A stretch of 64,000 nt of DNA, taken from Atrichornis clamosus. Lineage: Eukaryota > Chordata > Aves > Passeriformes > Menuridae. Positions 1-12,110 of the stretch are shown here, in pieces; positions within the stretch are counted from its first letter, which is position 1, and every line of letters starts with the position of its first letter. The translations under genes were made by a program, and so were the position numbers. Where the stretch lies: contig WBMZ01010267.1 of NCBI GenBank assembly GCA_013400975.1, positions 1 through 64,000 of the forward strand, in the 5' to 3' direction. The notes beneath the pieces are model-generated. The model was not told the origin of the DNA and ran no database searches. It saw nothing but the letters and a program-made list of their open reading frames with translations.

Positions 1-185
1 TGGAGGGGTGCATGGAGGGGTGGCTGCAGGAGGGCAGCCTGCCCAGCTGGGCTCCACAGAGCCCTCCTTCCCCTGCCTGTTGGATGCCCTGCAAAGTGCT
101 GAATCCAAGCGAAAGGCCTGGTGTCCACAGGGAGTGGAGAGAGAGGGAGAGAACAACCAGGGGGAAATCTCAATGCAGGGGAGTG

Positions 186-246
186 GGAGCAAACGACCTC
201 TAAAAGCCCCTTCCAACCCAAACCACTCCACGATCCCAGGATTCCT
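186..246 (+). mobile_element. CR1 LINE 3'-end fragment
   Basis: CCCCTTCCAACCCAAACCAC followed by ATTC-type tail sequence is the CR1 3' terminus. Confidence 0.75.
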
Positions 247-1390
247 TCCCCTCCAGCCTTCTTTGCTGTCTGGGGTGCAGGGAGCAGGGAGAGCTCCTTC
301 CCGGCAGGACACGGCCTCCTCCAGCCCCTGCACCCCAGGGGCGGCGGCCGCTGCCCCCCTGGCAGGGCCCAAACCTGTCCCGAAAGCACATCCGAGGGGC
401 ACAAAACACCCGGCCAGGTGCCCCCACCCACCCCGTGCGCTGCAGGGAGCAGGAGCGGAGCCAAGGAGCTCGGCCCAGCAGTGCTGGGGCCTCCAGGTTT
501 TGTGCCGGCTCCTCGGGACCTGCCAGGGAAGCGGATCCCGGCTCCCTTTGGCAGAGCCTTTCAATTAACCAGAGTGCTCTCCGGGAACTGCAGCCTCATC
601 CATTGGGATCACCTGACCCGGGCGCTCCACGCTGTCTGTTCTCCCGGCTGGTCCTTCTGGGAAAAGGGGAAGAGGCAGGAGGGGAGAGGGGAGGGGGACA
701 TCTGTGGCGTGGGGGGAAAAGCTGAGCCCACCACGAGAAACCCAAATCTGCCAGCCCCAGGCTGTCCCCAGGCCGTCCAGGCCAGTGGGAAGCTTGGGAA
801 TGTTTTCAGGGAGGGGAATGCACGGTGCCAAGGGGAAGGAATTGCCTGTCCGTGCGTCCTGGGGGGGTGCCAGGGTGCGAGTGACCACTCGGGTGTGGGC
901 TCGGGGGTGGTTCTGAGCCCCTCAGCTCCCAGACCAGCCTGGCTGCTGCAGGAAAACCCCAGTCCTGCTCTTTTTCTGGAGCCATAAAAGTGGTCTTTGT
1001 TAGGCAGGAGCTGGAAAACAGCTGCTGAGGGCTTGTTCAGACACATAATCCTGGCTGGGGAGCCGGGCCATTCACCAGGGCCGTGCCGGGCGCTGGGAAC
1101 CGAGCAGCTCCTCATCCCCGCCCGTGTCCCCCTGCCCGGGAGGGGACAGCCAGGACAGTGGGGGCATTCACACCCCCGCGGGGGGCTGGGGCACCCCTGA
1201 CCCGGCCCTGGCACTGCGGGGAGGGCAGCAGCCTCTGCCAGTGCAGCAGGGCCGGAGGTTTGGGTAGGAAGAACTCCCTGGAGGCAGAGCTGGGGCTGGA
1301 TGAGCTCAGTGCAGCCACTGCAGCTCCCACTCAGAGGAGGGATCCCAGCTCTTCTCCCCCTCTTCCAGGGCTGAGGCAGCGCTAGGGGAG

Positions 1391-1450
1391 GGTGAGGCAC
1401 AGGTTGCCCGGAGAAGCTGTGGCTGCCCCAATCCTGGAAGTGCCCAAATG
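1391..1450 (+). mobile_element. CR1 LINE fragment
   Basis: GAGGCACAGGTTGCCCGGAG followed by AAGCTGTGGCTGCCCC matches the CR1 segment upstream of the 3' UTR end. Confidence 0.7.
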
Positions 1451-1889
1451 TGACGTTCCGGCTCTCTCAGAGCCGGTGACATCCCCCAGGTGTCCTGGAT
1501 ACGGGGTGGGCAGCTGGGAGACCTAAACCGAGCAGCTGAGGGCACCCCGGGACAGCCCAGGGAGCCCCGGCTGGGACGAGAGGAGCCACTGGGCACGTCC
1601 AGTTTGAGCTGGGCAAGGCCCCCAGTGCCCCTTCCACAGGACCTGGGCTCAAAAACGCTCTGCTGTTGGAAGCAGGAAAGGCTTTACGTGTCCCACTCCC
1701 AACATCCTTCATCCCCACACCTCCGTCTCCGTGGCTCCCACGTCAAATCCTGCTCCACATTCCCGCCCCAGGCAGCACCAGTGTCCAGGGCTCTCCCTCG
1801 TCACCACCTGAGCTGAGTTTTTTTGCTTTATGGGAATGGCAAAAAAACTGCTTTGGCTGCACTTTTCCCCTCCCCAGCTAATCCAATTT

Positions 1890-2420
1890 GTCTCCTTGCT
1901 GCTCTCCGATGCCTTTTAAGGATTCCCAGCAATGCATCAGAGAAATCCATTTGCTGAGATGCAGCGAGGAGGGGAATTTTTATTTTACAGTTATTAGTGG
2001 ATGACAAGGGAAGTAACTGGGGGAAGATGGATCACCCGACTAAGCATTTTTACTCTCCCAATTAATCGTGGCGTGATTGTAATAAATCCAGGAGTGGGAG
2101 TAATTAGATGTGAAGGGACCTCACTTCCCTTGGCTGCTGCGTGTCGGGGGTAATGGATAGAGACATCTCTCCCTGGGAAGTGGCCGAGGGAGACGTCCAC
2201 TTAGATGGGATTTCTGGAAAGAAAGATGGATGTCAGGGGCCAGCGTTCGCTTTTCCCTCCATGGGAGAACAGATTTATGCCATCAATCCACATTAGGAGG
2301 GGCTTCATGGCTGCACAGAAATCCAGCAGGAGTAATTCAATTAGCCCCGTGCACTTTTTAAGATGGGATTTGATAATGGAGGATCACTTGCCCTGAAGTT
2401 CACGCTGAATTTTCCTTCTG
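1890..2420. promoter_or_regulatory. AT-rich candidate conserved noncoding element
   Basis: This low-repeat block stands out from GC-rich surroundings. It carries homeodomain-like sites CCCAATTAATCG (about 2057-2068) and TAATTAGATG (2101-2110). Conservation is inferred from composition only. Confidence 0.35.
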
Positions 2421-3184
2421 CTTCTTTCTCTTTTCCTTTTCTTTTTATTTTTTTGGGTTTTTTTTTTTTCAGATTAGAAGAGTCATTGCGGTTCACTGGG
2501 TGCTTTTGTCCCCGAGCTGAGGGGTTGCTGGGTTAAGTTCTAAACCATGCTGGAGGTTCAGGGCCACTAAAACACGGCACCGTGGCACCTGCAGGAGGGT
2601 GGGGGGCTCTGATCTCCAGTCAATGGGCACAAAAAAACCCCAAAAAGCCTCTTCCCTGGGTGACTGCAGCCCTTGATCCCATGCCACCACGGCCGGGGTG
2701 AATTCCTCCTCCCCTGTCATTACAGCTCAGAACCCTCGGTGGTTTGGGGTTTTCAGCCTCGGCCTCCTGCAGTCACGTGAATATGTGCGGATTCAGCACA
2801 ATTTCCTGCTTTTCATGCCGTGGAGCGAAGCTCGGATCCCAGTAGCTCCTAATCTGACATTCCAGGAGATTAGCTTGAAATCTTTAACCCAATTGAAGGC
2901 TGCCAGGCTGACCTGGGCAGGAACACGCTGACTTCTTGAATTTGTCTCTCGAGGATGTGACAGATCCCCCGTGTGCTCCTGGTTGGGTTTTTTGGGTTTG
3001 GTTTTTTTTTTGGGAACGAGCTTTGCAGCTCTGCGCCACTCCCCCGCTCCAAGTCCTCCTGTCCCGCCGCGCAGCAGCTCCCTGGGAATGCCCCTGGGAA
3101 GTGAAGTGTCCGGGGGGGCTGCTGTGGGGTGAGGTCCCCGTGTGTGGGGCCTGTCCCCAGCGCTCGGCCCCCGCTCCCACTGAG

Positions 3185-3350
3185 GTCTCATTAATAGATT
3201 GACTCATTTGGCAGTCATTATCCGGGCAGACAGCCTCCCGGACGGAGCATCCCAGGGGCAACTTGTTAGCAGCTGCTCTGGAGCCACATCAAGAGATTTC
3301 CTAACAGTACACAAAAGACATTTGACAATGTCAGAAAGCACCGAGAGGGA
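3185..3350. promoter_or_regulatory. Candidate conserved noncoding element
   Basis: This unique AT-balanced sequence includes CATTAATAGATTGACTCATT and TTTGACAATGTCAGAAAGC, just before a poly-A rich tract. The regulatory role is inferred only. Confidence 0.25.
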
Positions 3351-3677
3351 TTAACTTAAAAGAGAAAGAGGGGAAGGGAAAGAAAAAAAGGAAAAAAAAA
3401 AAAAATCACATTAAAACACGTCTTGGAGCTTATCAGAGATGGAGCAGAAAAACCAGCCAGCGGGGTGTGGAGGAAACCAGGGAAGAAACCAGGGATGGGG
3501 ACTCTGTTTGTCAGCCCTGGGGAGGAATTTCTGATCGATGTCCGGGCTGTGTTTTCTTTCCCAGGGAATTCACGCAGGGCTTTTATTTGCTTTCAAGGCT
3601 TGGCCTAAAACCCTGTGGGTTTCCTGCTCTGACGTGGGTGCAGTGACAGGCCCCGTGCTGGGCTCAGGGCTGAGGGG

Positions 3678-3816
3678 ATCATGGAATCACAGGATCGTGG
3701 AGCCCTGGAATGGTTTGGGTTGGGAGGGGCCTTAAGGATCATCCCATTCCAGCCCCTGCCATGGGACACTACCCCAGCTTGCTCCGAAACCTGGCCTTGG
3801 ACACTTCCAGGGACGG
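3678..3816 (-). mobile_element. CR1 LINE 3' end
   Basis: It begins with the reversed tail (ATCATGGAATCACAGGATC), then GGAATGGTTTGGGTTGGGAG and CTGGCCTTGGACACTTCCAG, in minus orientation. Confidence 0.9.
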
Positions 3817-6518
3817 AACAACCTGCATTTCATTTTTATCCTGCTCCAGCCCCGCCAGATGAAGGGATTTACCCCGTGGTCACTGATATGGGACTGATAA
3901 ACCAACCGGACAACCCCTTCAGGGACCCGCTCTCAGCATCACCAAAAACGCCCCAAGCCCCCTCCACGGGCAGCGGCTGGAGAAGGAAGGTCTGACACTT
4001 GGGATGGCCCTGGCTGAGAGCTGAGAGGACAAAACCCGTGGAAGGGAAGTGCTCCGGGGTCAAACGGCGGAGAGATGCTGGCAGGAAACTGCTGAGAGCA
4101 GCAGGAGTGCCCGTACAGTCATCCTGGAGAGGCAATAACTGCCATAAACGAGAGACCTGCACGGAGTTACTCAGCCCAGCCTGAAAAAAGTTCATCTGCC
4201 CGGGCCACGAGTTGTTAAAATTAGAAAAATCTTCAAAGGCCACGAGGGAAAAAAAAAAAAGTGGAAAATGTGACAGCTGGAGGGAAAAGCCTTGCTCGGG
4301 AGAAGCCTTTCCCAGGCACAGCACTTCAGATGGGTAAGAAATGCCACGGCCACGGCTGGGCCGGGACACAAACAGGTGGCTAAAGGTCAGCCTGGCTCAG
4401 CCCACCAGTGCCAGGAGGGGTCTCCCAGCTCCAGAGGGGTTTGGGAAACCGCTGGTGCTGAAACTGCCTGGCTGGGATGATCCCCGTGATTCCCTTCTCC
4501 CCCTTCTCCCCTTTCTCTCCTCTCTCCCTTCTCCCCTTTTCTCCTTCTCCTCTCTCCCCTCTCCTCTCCACTTCAGCCCCCACTCCCTCAAAAAACCTCT
4601 TGGAATTCCCACCCAGATGCCCTCAGAAGTCTGAGGAAGTTTGCTTCCTAATTCCCTGTCGTTTTTCCAAGGCATTTGGAGTTTTCAGAGGCAGGCTGAG
4701 CCACCTCAAAACAAGTTCCCGGAAGTTTTCCCGAGCCCCAGGTTTACGGTGAAGAGCCGGGACAAACCCCGGGGTTTTGTGTGTTTTTATGAGCTGCTGT
4801 TTATTTCTTTTGTGCACGGATTTGCCAAGGAATTCGCCTCAGTTTTTCCCACAGAAACATCAGGTTTGTGGCCTGTTTCTCCCTTTTATCAGCGTGAGGC
4901 TTCAGCAATTCCATACAGGAATGTCCCTTGTTCTCCTTCTCCTGCCTTTTGGAAAATCCTTCTCCTTATGGACTCTCCAGGAGGAGAGGGAGCTCCTGGG
5001 CAGCTCCCGTCTCACCTGCACCAAAAAACCCCGCGAGGCTGAGTAATTCCACTCAAAGAACTGACCAGATTGGGGCAAATACATCAAATAAAAAAAAAAA
5101 CCGCCTGTGAAATCCATTTTTCTCTTCACATCACAGCTTTGAAAGCAGATGGCAGGGTGGGGCTAAAAGGGGAGAACTCGCAAACAGAAAATTGTACAAA
5201 CACAGCATAAATAATTCCTCCCCTCTCCTCTCCACGAGGTGCTGGAGCAGAGAGTCCCAGCTGGTTCCTTCCACCTCGAGCTGAGCTTGTTCCTGTGATT
5301 TACACTCGAGCAGCGCTCGAGGAATACAATAAAAATTAATAATTAAAACGGCCAAAAAAAACCCCAACAAAACTCATCTGCCAGGGCGCTGAAATATTTT
5401 TAGCTGATTGCTGGGGTTTGTAAGAGCAGCCGTGGAACCTTTGGCGCTGAACCTCCGCTGTGGGGCCTGGGCTTGGCCTGCGGTGGGTGGAGGCTTCCCC
5501 CTCGCCCAGAAACGACAGCTTTTTGGTGGAGTTTTTGGTAAGAAAATGGGATGATGTGGATCTTGCTTTGGGGTCAGTTCATCCTGAAACTTCGTGGCAG
5601 GGGAGAGCACAAGGGGGTTTTACAGGAATGGGGAATCCTGGCAGGTTTGGGAGAGTTATCCCTGCCAGGTGACACTCCAGGTTTCCTGAGTGTGCTGTGG
5701 GCCGCTTTTTGCTGCAAATCATCTTCCTGAAGGCCTCACGGAGTGATAAAAACCTGCCTGCTTTGGGGTGGGCAGCCTTCCCTCGGTGCTGAGCTGAGAA
5801 CTCAGATTTACAGGGCAGAGATGGAAGCTTGGAGTGGAAAAGGACCTGGGAAAGGGTGTGGGTGTACAGGAAGAGCCCCAGCACTGAGACAAAGTGGCTG
5901 TGGGAACGCCAAGAGCCTGGTTTAAAATGTACAGAATTGCTTTCCCTGTAACCTCCCCAGCAGTTGGGATATCTCCAGGCAGATTTATGGGATCTCTGGT
6001 GTTTCATCCTCTTCAGGGTGCTGCTTGGACAGCATTTGGAACGCTCAGCAAGATTCATTTATTTCTATCTCGTAGCGAAACTCTCTTTCTGTTCCAGGAA
6101 AAGGATTGCTGCATCCGGCGGGGCAACCAGCACAGACTGCTCGGGATTTAGGGAACGGGCAGGATGGAGCTGCAGAGCCTCACAGGGCAGGGTGTTCATC
6201 ACAGCAGGACGCGGGGGCACGTCGTGTGTCACCTCCTCTCCTGGCACGGTGGCACTGGCGTGGTTAAACTTCACCCTGCGCTCAGGAGCTCACCCCGGGT
6301 CAGGAGCGGGGCTTGTTTAGGGCCATCAAGTAAAACGGCCTTGTAAAGTGCCTCTGGGGGCCGGCTGATTTATGGGCGGGAGAAACAATATCCCTCCCCC
6401 GGTGCCACTTAACTTTTCATTTTATATCTGCGGTAATTGCCCGCGACATCTGGAAAAATCGCCCTCCAGCCCCCGAGGGACAGCCGGGGCAGGAGGTCAC
6501 GGTGCTCCGGGGACAGAC

Positions 6519-6663
6519 CCCCACCATTCCCTGGAAGTGTCCAAGGCCACGTTGGACGGGGCTGGGACAACCTGATCCAAGGGAAAGGTGTCCCTGCCCG
6601 TGGGATTGGATGAGTTTCACGGTCCCTTCCAACCCAAACCATCCCACGATTGCACGATTCCAC
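6519..6663 (+). mobile_element. CR1 LINE 3' end next to the AGRN promoter
   Basis: CTGGAAGTGTCCAAGGCCAC, AAGGTGTCCCTGCCCGTGG and GTCCCTTCCAACCCAAACC appear in CR1 order, ending about 850 bp before the agrin start codon. Confidence 0.92.
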
Positions 6664-6699
6664 GGGAGGGTGGCCGGCTCTGCCATGGCCGGGAGCCGC

Positions 6700-7516
6700 G
6701 GGGACAGCGGTGTCCCGGGCGCGGGGGACTCGCTTTGCCCCGGCACGGAGCACTCGTGGGGTCTCCGCGCAGCAGGACCAGCCCTGCCTCAATTTCCCCG
6801 TAGGGAGACACCGGGAGCATCCTTGGGGTGGCAGCCCCCAAGGGCGAGCGGGGGAGGGAAGCGCCGGGGTCCGACCGTCCCTTTGCGCATCCCGGGGGTG
6901 CGGGATGGAGGGGGGGACGCGCCGGGACGGGGCTGGGGGCAGCTGCGGCTGGGGCTGGGGGGGCGGCGGGCCCGGCTGCGGTCCCTACACCTTTAAAAGT
7001 CTCCTCACGTTGCGGCGCTGATTATCCATTAACCCGAGGCGAGCTCCCTTTCCTGGGGGTGGCGTTCGCGGCAGCTCCGCGTGAAGCGCTGCCAGCAGGG
7101 CGGGCGGACTCGCTGCCTTCCTCCCTCTCTCTCCCCCTCCCTCCTCTCCCCCGCTGAAGCCCCGCTCCCTCCTTATCAGCAATTCAGATTGCATGCAAAT
7201 CTGCGCGCTTTCTTACAGGGGCAAGGCGGCGAGGACCCGGCGCTTCTCCGCCGCTTCGGGGAGCGATATCTCCTCCTCCGCCTCCTCCTCCTCCTCCTCC
7301 TCCTCCTCCTCCTGGGATTTTCTTCCTTCTCCCCTCCCCTGCTCTCCCCTCCCCTCGCTCCCTCCCTCCCTCCTCTCTTTCTTTCCTCCTTTTCACCTCC
7401 TGGAACAAAAGTAGCCCTTTTCCCTGCGCCAGCGCTGCCTGCGAGCGGGGCCGCTTTGTCTGCCCGCACCGCCGGGGCACCGGCACGGCCACCGGACCGG
7501 CACCGCCACCGGGACC
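6700..7516 (+). promoter_or_regulatory. AGRN: CpG-rich promoter and 5' UTR region of secreted AGRN
   Basis: Sequence from about 6700 to 7760 is visibly CpG-dense compared with its surroundings and leads directly into exon 1. It contains GC boxes near 6955-6975, a TATA-like TTTAAAAG at 6992-6999, a GATA-type TTATCAG at 7173-7179, and an octamer ATGCAAAT at 7193-7200 that is part of the near-palindrome ATTGCATGCAAAT. A TCC triplet run follows at 7268-7313. The transcription start cannot be placed. If transcription begins upstream of 7193, the ATG inside the octamer opens a 73-codon upstream ORF (7193-7414) that ends before the agrin start. Confidence 0.7.
7268..7313 (+). repeat. TCC triplet repeat in the AGRN 5' region
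   Basis: This is a nearly pure run of TCC/CTC triplets with one CCGCC interruption, about 200 bp before the exon 1 start codon. Its pyrimidine/purine strand asymmetry makes it prone to length change. Confidence 0.9.
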
Positions 7517-7708
7517 ATGGCGGGACAGCGGGCGGCCGGTGCCCGGGCGCTGCTGGGGCTGGCACTGGCGCTGGCGCTGGCGCTGGCACCGGCGACCTGC
7601 CCCGAGCGGGAGCTGGAGCGCAGGGAGGAGGAGGCCAACGTGGTGCTCACGGGCACGGTGGAGGAGATCATGAACGTGGACCCGGTGCACCACACCTACT
7701 CCTGCAAG
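7517..7708 (+). CDS. AGRN: AGRN exon 1 (secreted form): signal peptide and start of NtA domain
   Basis: Agrin is a heparan sulfate proteoglycan of basement membranes that organises the neuromuscular junction; its N-terminal NtA domain binds the laminin coiled coil. This exon has 64 codons. It opens with ATG in a good Kozak context (GGGACCATGG). Residues 1 to about 27 form a signal peptide with an alternating Leu-Ala core ([12 protein letters not shown]). NtA then starts at [19 protein letters not shown] and runs to HHTYSCK. I recognise this as closely matching chick agrin. The exon ends in AAG followed by the donor GTAAGG (phase 0), and joins in frame to the exon at 15025. Cysteines are at residues 28 and 63. 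The Leu-Ala stretch comes from a CTGGCG/CTGGCA repeat and may vary in length. The open frame continues a few codons past 7708, but only the spliced reading restores agrin. Confidence 0.97.
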
Positions 7709-8720
7709 GTAAGGCGGGGGGCAACTTTCGGCCCGGCCGAAATCGGGCTGTAATTCGGGGTTTCGAGGCTGCGGAGTCGCTCCCAGCGCTGTGTCGGGGG
7801 GGGGGGATCTCTCAAGGTTGCTTTTTATGGGCATTTCCCTCTTTGGCGTGATGCGGAGCTGCCTCCCAACTTTCTCTCTCTGGCTGCCGGGAAGGTGCTC
7901 GGAGCCTCTCCTGCCTCTACCCGGGGCTCCCTGTTTACTTTCACAGCATCTTGAGTTCCTCCAGCTCGAGCTATTGTTTAACCACGAATCTGGCCTCTGG
8001 CTATGGGGTTTTTTTTTTTCTCTCCCCCCTAAGCTGAGAGACGGCAAAGTACCGAGCAACCTGAAATACCATCCGCCTGCTTGACAGAAAACGTGCTGGA
8101 TGGCTTAACCCTTCCCGGGGCAGGAATCTCACTTGCGAGGACATGCTCTCACATTGCCTTTTCCTCTTCTCCCCGTTCCCATCCTTAAAACAAAACAAAA
8201 AAATATAAAATCCAGCGGTTCCTGCCCGCGGTTGGTGCTGAGCAGGGCCCGGGGTGATGCTGAGCCGTGCGCTGGTGGGAGAGGGGAAGGTGAACTCTAC
8301 CCCGCGGTGCTGCCCCGTGCTCTGGAGCATCCCTCGAGTAGCAGAGCAGCCTCTGCCCGCCCAGCTGGTGCCCGGAGCCTGCTCCCACCGCCACTCGAAC
8401 AATCTGTACCTTGTAAATTAAATCCCAGACCCTCCAGGCGAGAGCAGCACCGTATGTTTGCCAAGCGTCTGGCACATCCTGGGTGCTCCGCGGAAAATTA
8501 ATCAGCTGCTGCCAGCAGCCGCTGTCCTGTGGGGCACAGATGGCTTGTGGCCACCTGAGGCCGGGGTGAGGGTGCCACAGGAGCGGGCGGGAGGTGCTGG
8601 TGATGAGGCAGAAATGCCCAGCTGAAAAATGAGTCTCGTTTTCTCGCACTGCAGACACACAGCGAGGTGTCTGGCTGGCGAAAAACCATCTCGGCTGCAG
8701 CGGGGCGAGACTCCGGGCCA

Positions 8721-8805
8721 GGGAAAACCTGGGGTGGGAAAACATGGGATGGGAAAAGCTGCGGTGGGAAAAGCTGCGGTGGGAAGAGCCGTGACGGGAA
8801 GAGCT
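8721..8805 (+). repeat. 15-16 bp tandem repeat
   Basis: About five copies of a GGTGGGAAAAGCTGC-like unit occur in intron 1. Later copies drift to GACGGGAAGAGCTGC. Confidence 0.8.
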
Positions 8806-11356
8806 GCTGCCTGCTCAGCAGCTCTGCCTTTGCGAGGTGCAATCCAGCCCCGGTTGGAGCAGCCGGGAGGGGAACCGGGGCTGGCCGGGTGTGAAACAGT
8901 TTGCATCCCTCATCTTGGGAAGGGAATCTCCCCCCTGCCTTCCCCTGAGCCACCCCAGGCCACGCCACGGAGAGTTAAGGGTGGGATTTTGCCTCTGCCC
9001 ATTCCTGGTCTCCTCACGGCCCAGGAAGGCCAGAACGTGCTCCAGAGACACCATTCCAGTCTGGGAGTCCTGTAAAAGTGAAAGCAGGGAAGCTTTCTCC
9101 CCTGCCTTAGATGGAAGTGCCCACCCCATCGCATCCCGCGGCAGTGCTGTTGGCTCTCCCAGTCACGCTGGGACATTTAGGAATTTTCCTACAATAGTGG
9201 CTCTCAGACCCTTTACCTGCACATCAGCCTGGCCCGTGTCATTTTTAGTGGCACTTCAGGGCGTGTTTGCAGGGAAAAAAAAGCTTTGAAATGGCACTTG
9301 GGGTGTCTTAAGGACCTGAGAGCAGATAAATGTCCCCTCACTGTAATGACTTGGGGGTGTGCAGCTTTGCAGCAGCTGTTGGCTTCTTTGGCTCCTAAGG
9401 TCTCCCAAAGTCTTGGAATTGCTGTGGATTTTGCTGCTGCTGGGTTAGACATACCTGCAGTTTGGTTTTTTGGTCGTTTTTTTTAGCAAGCACCCAAATT
9501 CCAGCAGCAGCTTGGGCATTAAACCTGACCTCTGGCTCCTGCTGTCCTTGCACTGACCCTGGGGAATTGGGATAAGTCCAGGTACAGCAAGGATCCTGCT
9601 GGTGAGGAAATTCACGTCCAATTCCTTGCTGTCCTGCCCTGTGACTTCCTCAGGCCCTGGGGTTACCTCCAGACCCCGCAGTTGTCTCTTGTCAGGCTCT
9701 CCTTTATCTGCAGAGGGGCGGCGAGGGCCAAGAGTGCGGTGGGAGCTCCCGGGGAGCCCACACCCAAAATCCCGAGTGCTCCCGGTGCCGGGTGGTCCCG
9801 GAGGGAGCAGCCACGGGGATATCTGGGAATGCTGCACCGGGGCATTGTTCCTCCCAGTTAAACTCCGAACCCTCGCAGCCGAAGGCTGTGGTAGGTGCAG
9901 ATAAGCCCCTTACAGCCGAGCAGAAATGGGAGGTTAACGTCAGATAAACGCCCAGAAATAGCTGCCGGCCGCCCGTGTGCTGCGAGGGGAGCTGGGAAAG
10001 GCAGAGCAGGCTGCCACAACTCCTGAGAAGTGGCCGAGGTGCTGCTTTTCCGGGGGGTTTGACACTCCCGGCTGCAGCTCCCGCCTTCTTCCCCAAGCTG
10101 CCGGCGCCGCTGCTCATCCTCTCTGCGCTGGCATTGTCCCTTCGTGCCCTGAGCCCCCCTGATGGGCCTTTTTCGGGGCTGACCTGCTGTTTGGGAAGGC
10201 AGCTCCTATTTATAGGACAAAGCCAGGTTCTATATGTGCTGTAGGAAGTGTGGAGAAGGATGTGGATCCTGTTCCAGACAATGGAGCCCCTATTTTGGGG
10301 GGTAGCAGCAGCTGCTCTGCAGGCGGGGTGGGGTGTGGGAGTTGCGGGGGGAGGCTGGGTTTGGGGGCTCCTGGGGAAAAAAGGGCAGGGAAAAGGCACA
10401 GAGAGTGGCAAGCAGGGGGAGAGGGCCCGGAGGGAAGGGCTGGAGGCAGAGCTGACGCTGGCCTTCATCTTCCCGAAGTGCCCAAATCCGGTGGTGACCC
10501 CTTTTCCTGCTGCCCACCCCGAGTGACAGCTCCTCCAGAGGGGACTGCTCCAACTTCCCCTGTCGCCTTACAGAGCTGGCATTTCCCACGGCGTATTCCT
10601 GGCAGGAATGTTCCTGTACAGGTGGCCCACTTCCCTCCTTTGGGATGCACCCCCATGGCATGTCGGAAAGTGCTTTTATTTTCTGGGATTTTTTAACTTC
10701 ACTTAAAACAGACCCTTGCAAGGATCTCCTGGAAGAATAAAGTTATTGCTGCTCTTACTCTGCTTCCCCGTAGCTGCTGGGAGCCTTGGAAAACTCTTGA
10801 TCCAGTGTTTTATGTGCTCCCAAAAAAAACCAGTGAGTCTGCCACAGGGAAGGGTCCTCCTTGGAATAGGGTCCATCCCAATTTTTTCTCCCTCTTCCTT
10901 TCCTTCCCCAACCCTCGATGCAGCCGGTGAGTCAGCAGTGACAAAGTCTTAATTGTGCGTGCTGATGAATGGGATGCCCTACAGGTAATCGCCTGCTCTT
11001 TGGTGCCTTCCCATCCGTTCATTAGCGAGGAGAAGGGTGGGGAGAAAGCCGCCGGACTCTGCTGCTGCCGGGGAGTGCTGCGGCCCGGCTCTGAGGTGGA
11101 TGACTGGAACAGCCGCGCCAATTAACTCAAATTACCATCTGCCGCAGAGCTGGGAGGGGTGGGCTTCAGCCTGCCTCCCCCCGAGCTGTGAAAATGCCCG
11201 ACACCCACCTTTCAGCAGGAGCCCCGGGCGGTGCTTTCTGCCTGCTGGGGTGTTGTGTGGTTTGGTTTTCGGTTTTTTTTCCCCCTCTCTCCTTTCCCTT
11301 TTGTCTCCTTTGTATTCCTGGGGTTGTTTTTTATTTTTTTTTTTTTTTGCCCTGGT

Positions 11357-11586
11357 TGCTCCTCACCTCCTCGCAGAGCGCCTGCCCTGCGGGCTGGAGC
11401 AGGAGGAGGAGGAGGAGGAGGTGGGGCTGCGGGAAGGTGTCTTGACTTGACTGCGGGCGGAGAGAAGCACATGCTCCTCACCTCCTCGCAGAGCGCCTGC
11501 CCTGCGGGCTAGAGCAGGAGGAGGAGGAGGAGGAGGTGGGGCTGCGGGAAGGTGTCTTGACTTGACTGCGGGCGGAGAGAAGCACT
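11357..11586 (+). repeat. 115-bp perfect tandem duplication
   Basis: Positions 11357-11471 are repeated at 11472-11586 with one internal substitution (G at 11396, A at 11511) and identical AGG-triplet length. The near identity implies a very recent duplication, a copy-number polymorphism, or an assembly artefact. Confidence 0.9.
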
Positions 11587-11834
11587 ACCACGGGGAGCTG
11601 GCTGGGGAGGCAGCAGGGGCTTGTGAGCGCAGCCTGGTGCCAGAGCTGTGCCAAGAAGCCGTGCCCGTCCTCCTGGCTCGCCTGGGCTGCAGGTGGCCTT
11701 GGAAGGGGGTGCGGATGCCGGGATTCCCGTCGGGAATGGCTGCCTCCCTGGCTGCGCTGCTTTGGCTGCCCCCAGGACAGAGCCGGGGCTGTGCTCAGCC
11801 GGGCGGGCAGCTCTGCAAGGCTCCTTCAGGGACT

Positions 11835-12110
11835 CGTGGGATGCTTTGGGGTGGGAGGGGCTCGCAGGGATCGTCAGCCAAGTCCTACCCCTGCTCAGGA
11901 CACCCCAACAATCCCACCCTGTGCCATCGTCCAGACGCTCCTGGAGCTTCGGGACCACTTCCCTGGGGAAGTTCTGGTGCCCCACCAGCTTCAAGGGAAG
12001 GGCCTTTTCCTAATGTCCATCCCAACCCTCTCCTGAGACAGCTCCAGCCGTTCCCTGGGTCCCGTCCCAGCTCACAGGGAGCAGAGGTCAGAGCTGCCCC
12101 TCCTGAGCAG
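11835..12110 (-). mobile_element. CR1 LINE 3' region
   Basis: It contains GGACACCCCAACAATCCCAC, CCAGACGCTCCTGGAGCTTC and GGAGCAGAGGTCAGAGCTG, the reverse complement of the CR1 subfamily whose forward form reads GGGTGGGATTGTTGGGGTG. Confidence 0.88.

Larger units (their letters stand above)
1..6699. other. Upstream intergenic region, no gene seen
   Basis: No open frame here resembles a known protein and none has convincing splice signals. The stretch holds CR1 fragments at about 186-246, 1391-1450, 3678-3816 and 6519-6663. Between them lie AT-rich, low-repeat blocks that look like candidate regulatory sequence, at about 1890-2420, 2760-2900, 3185-3350 and 6360-6460. Poly-pyrimidine and poly-A tracts occur near 2420-2475, 3365-3410 and 4490-4570. 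Confidence 0.6.
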
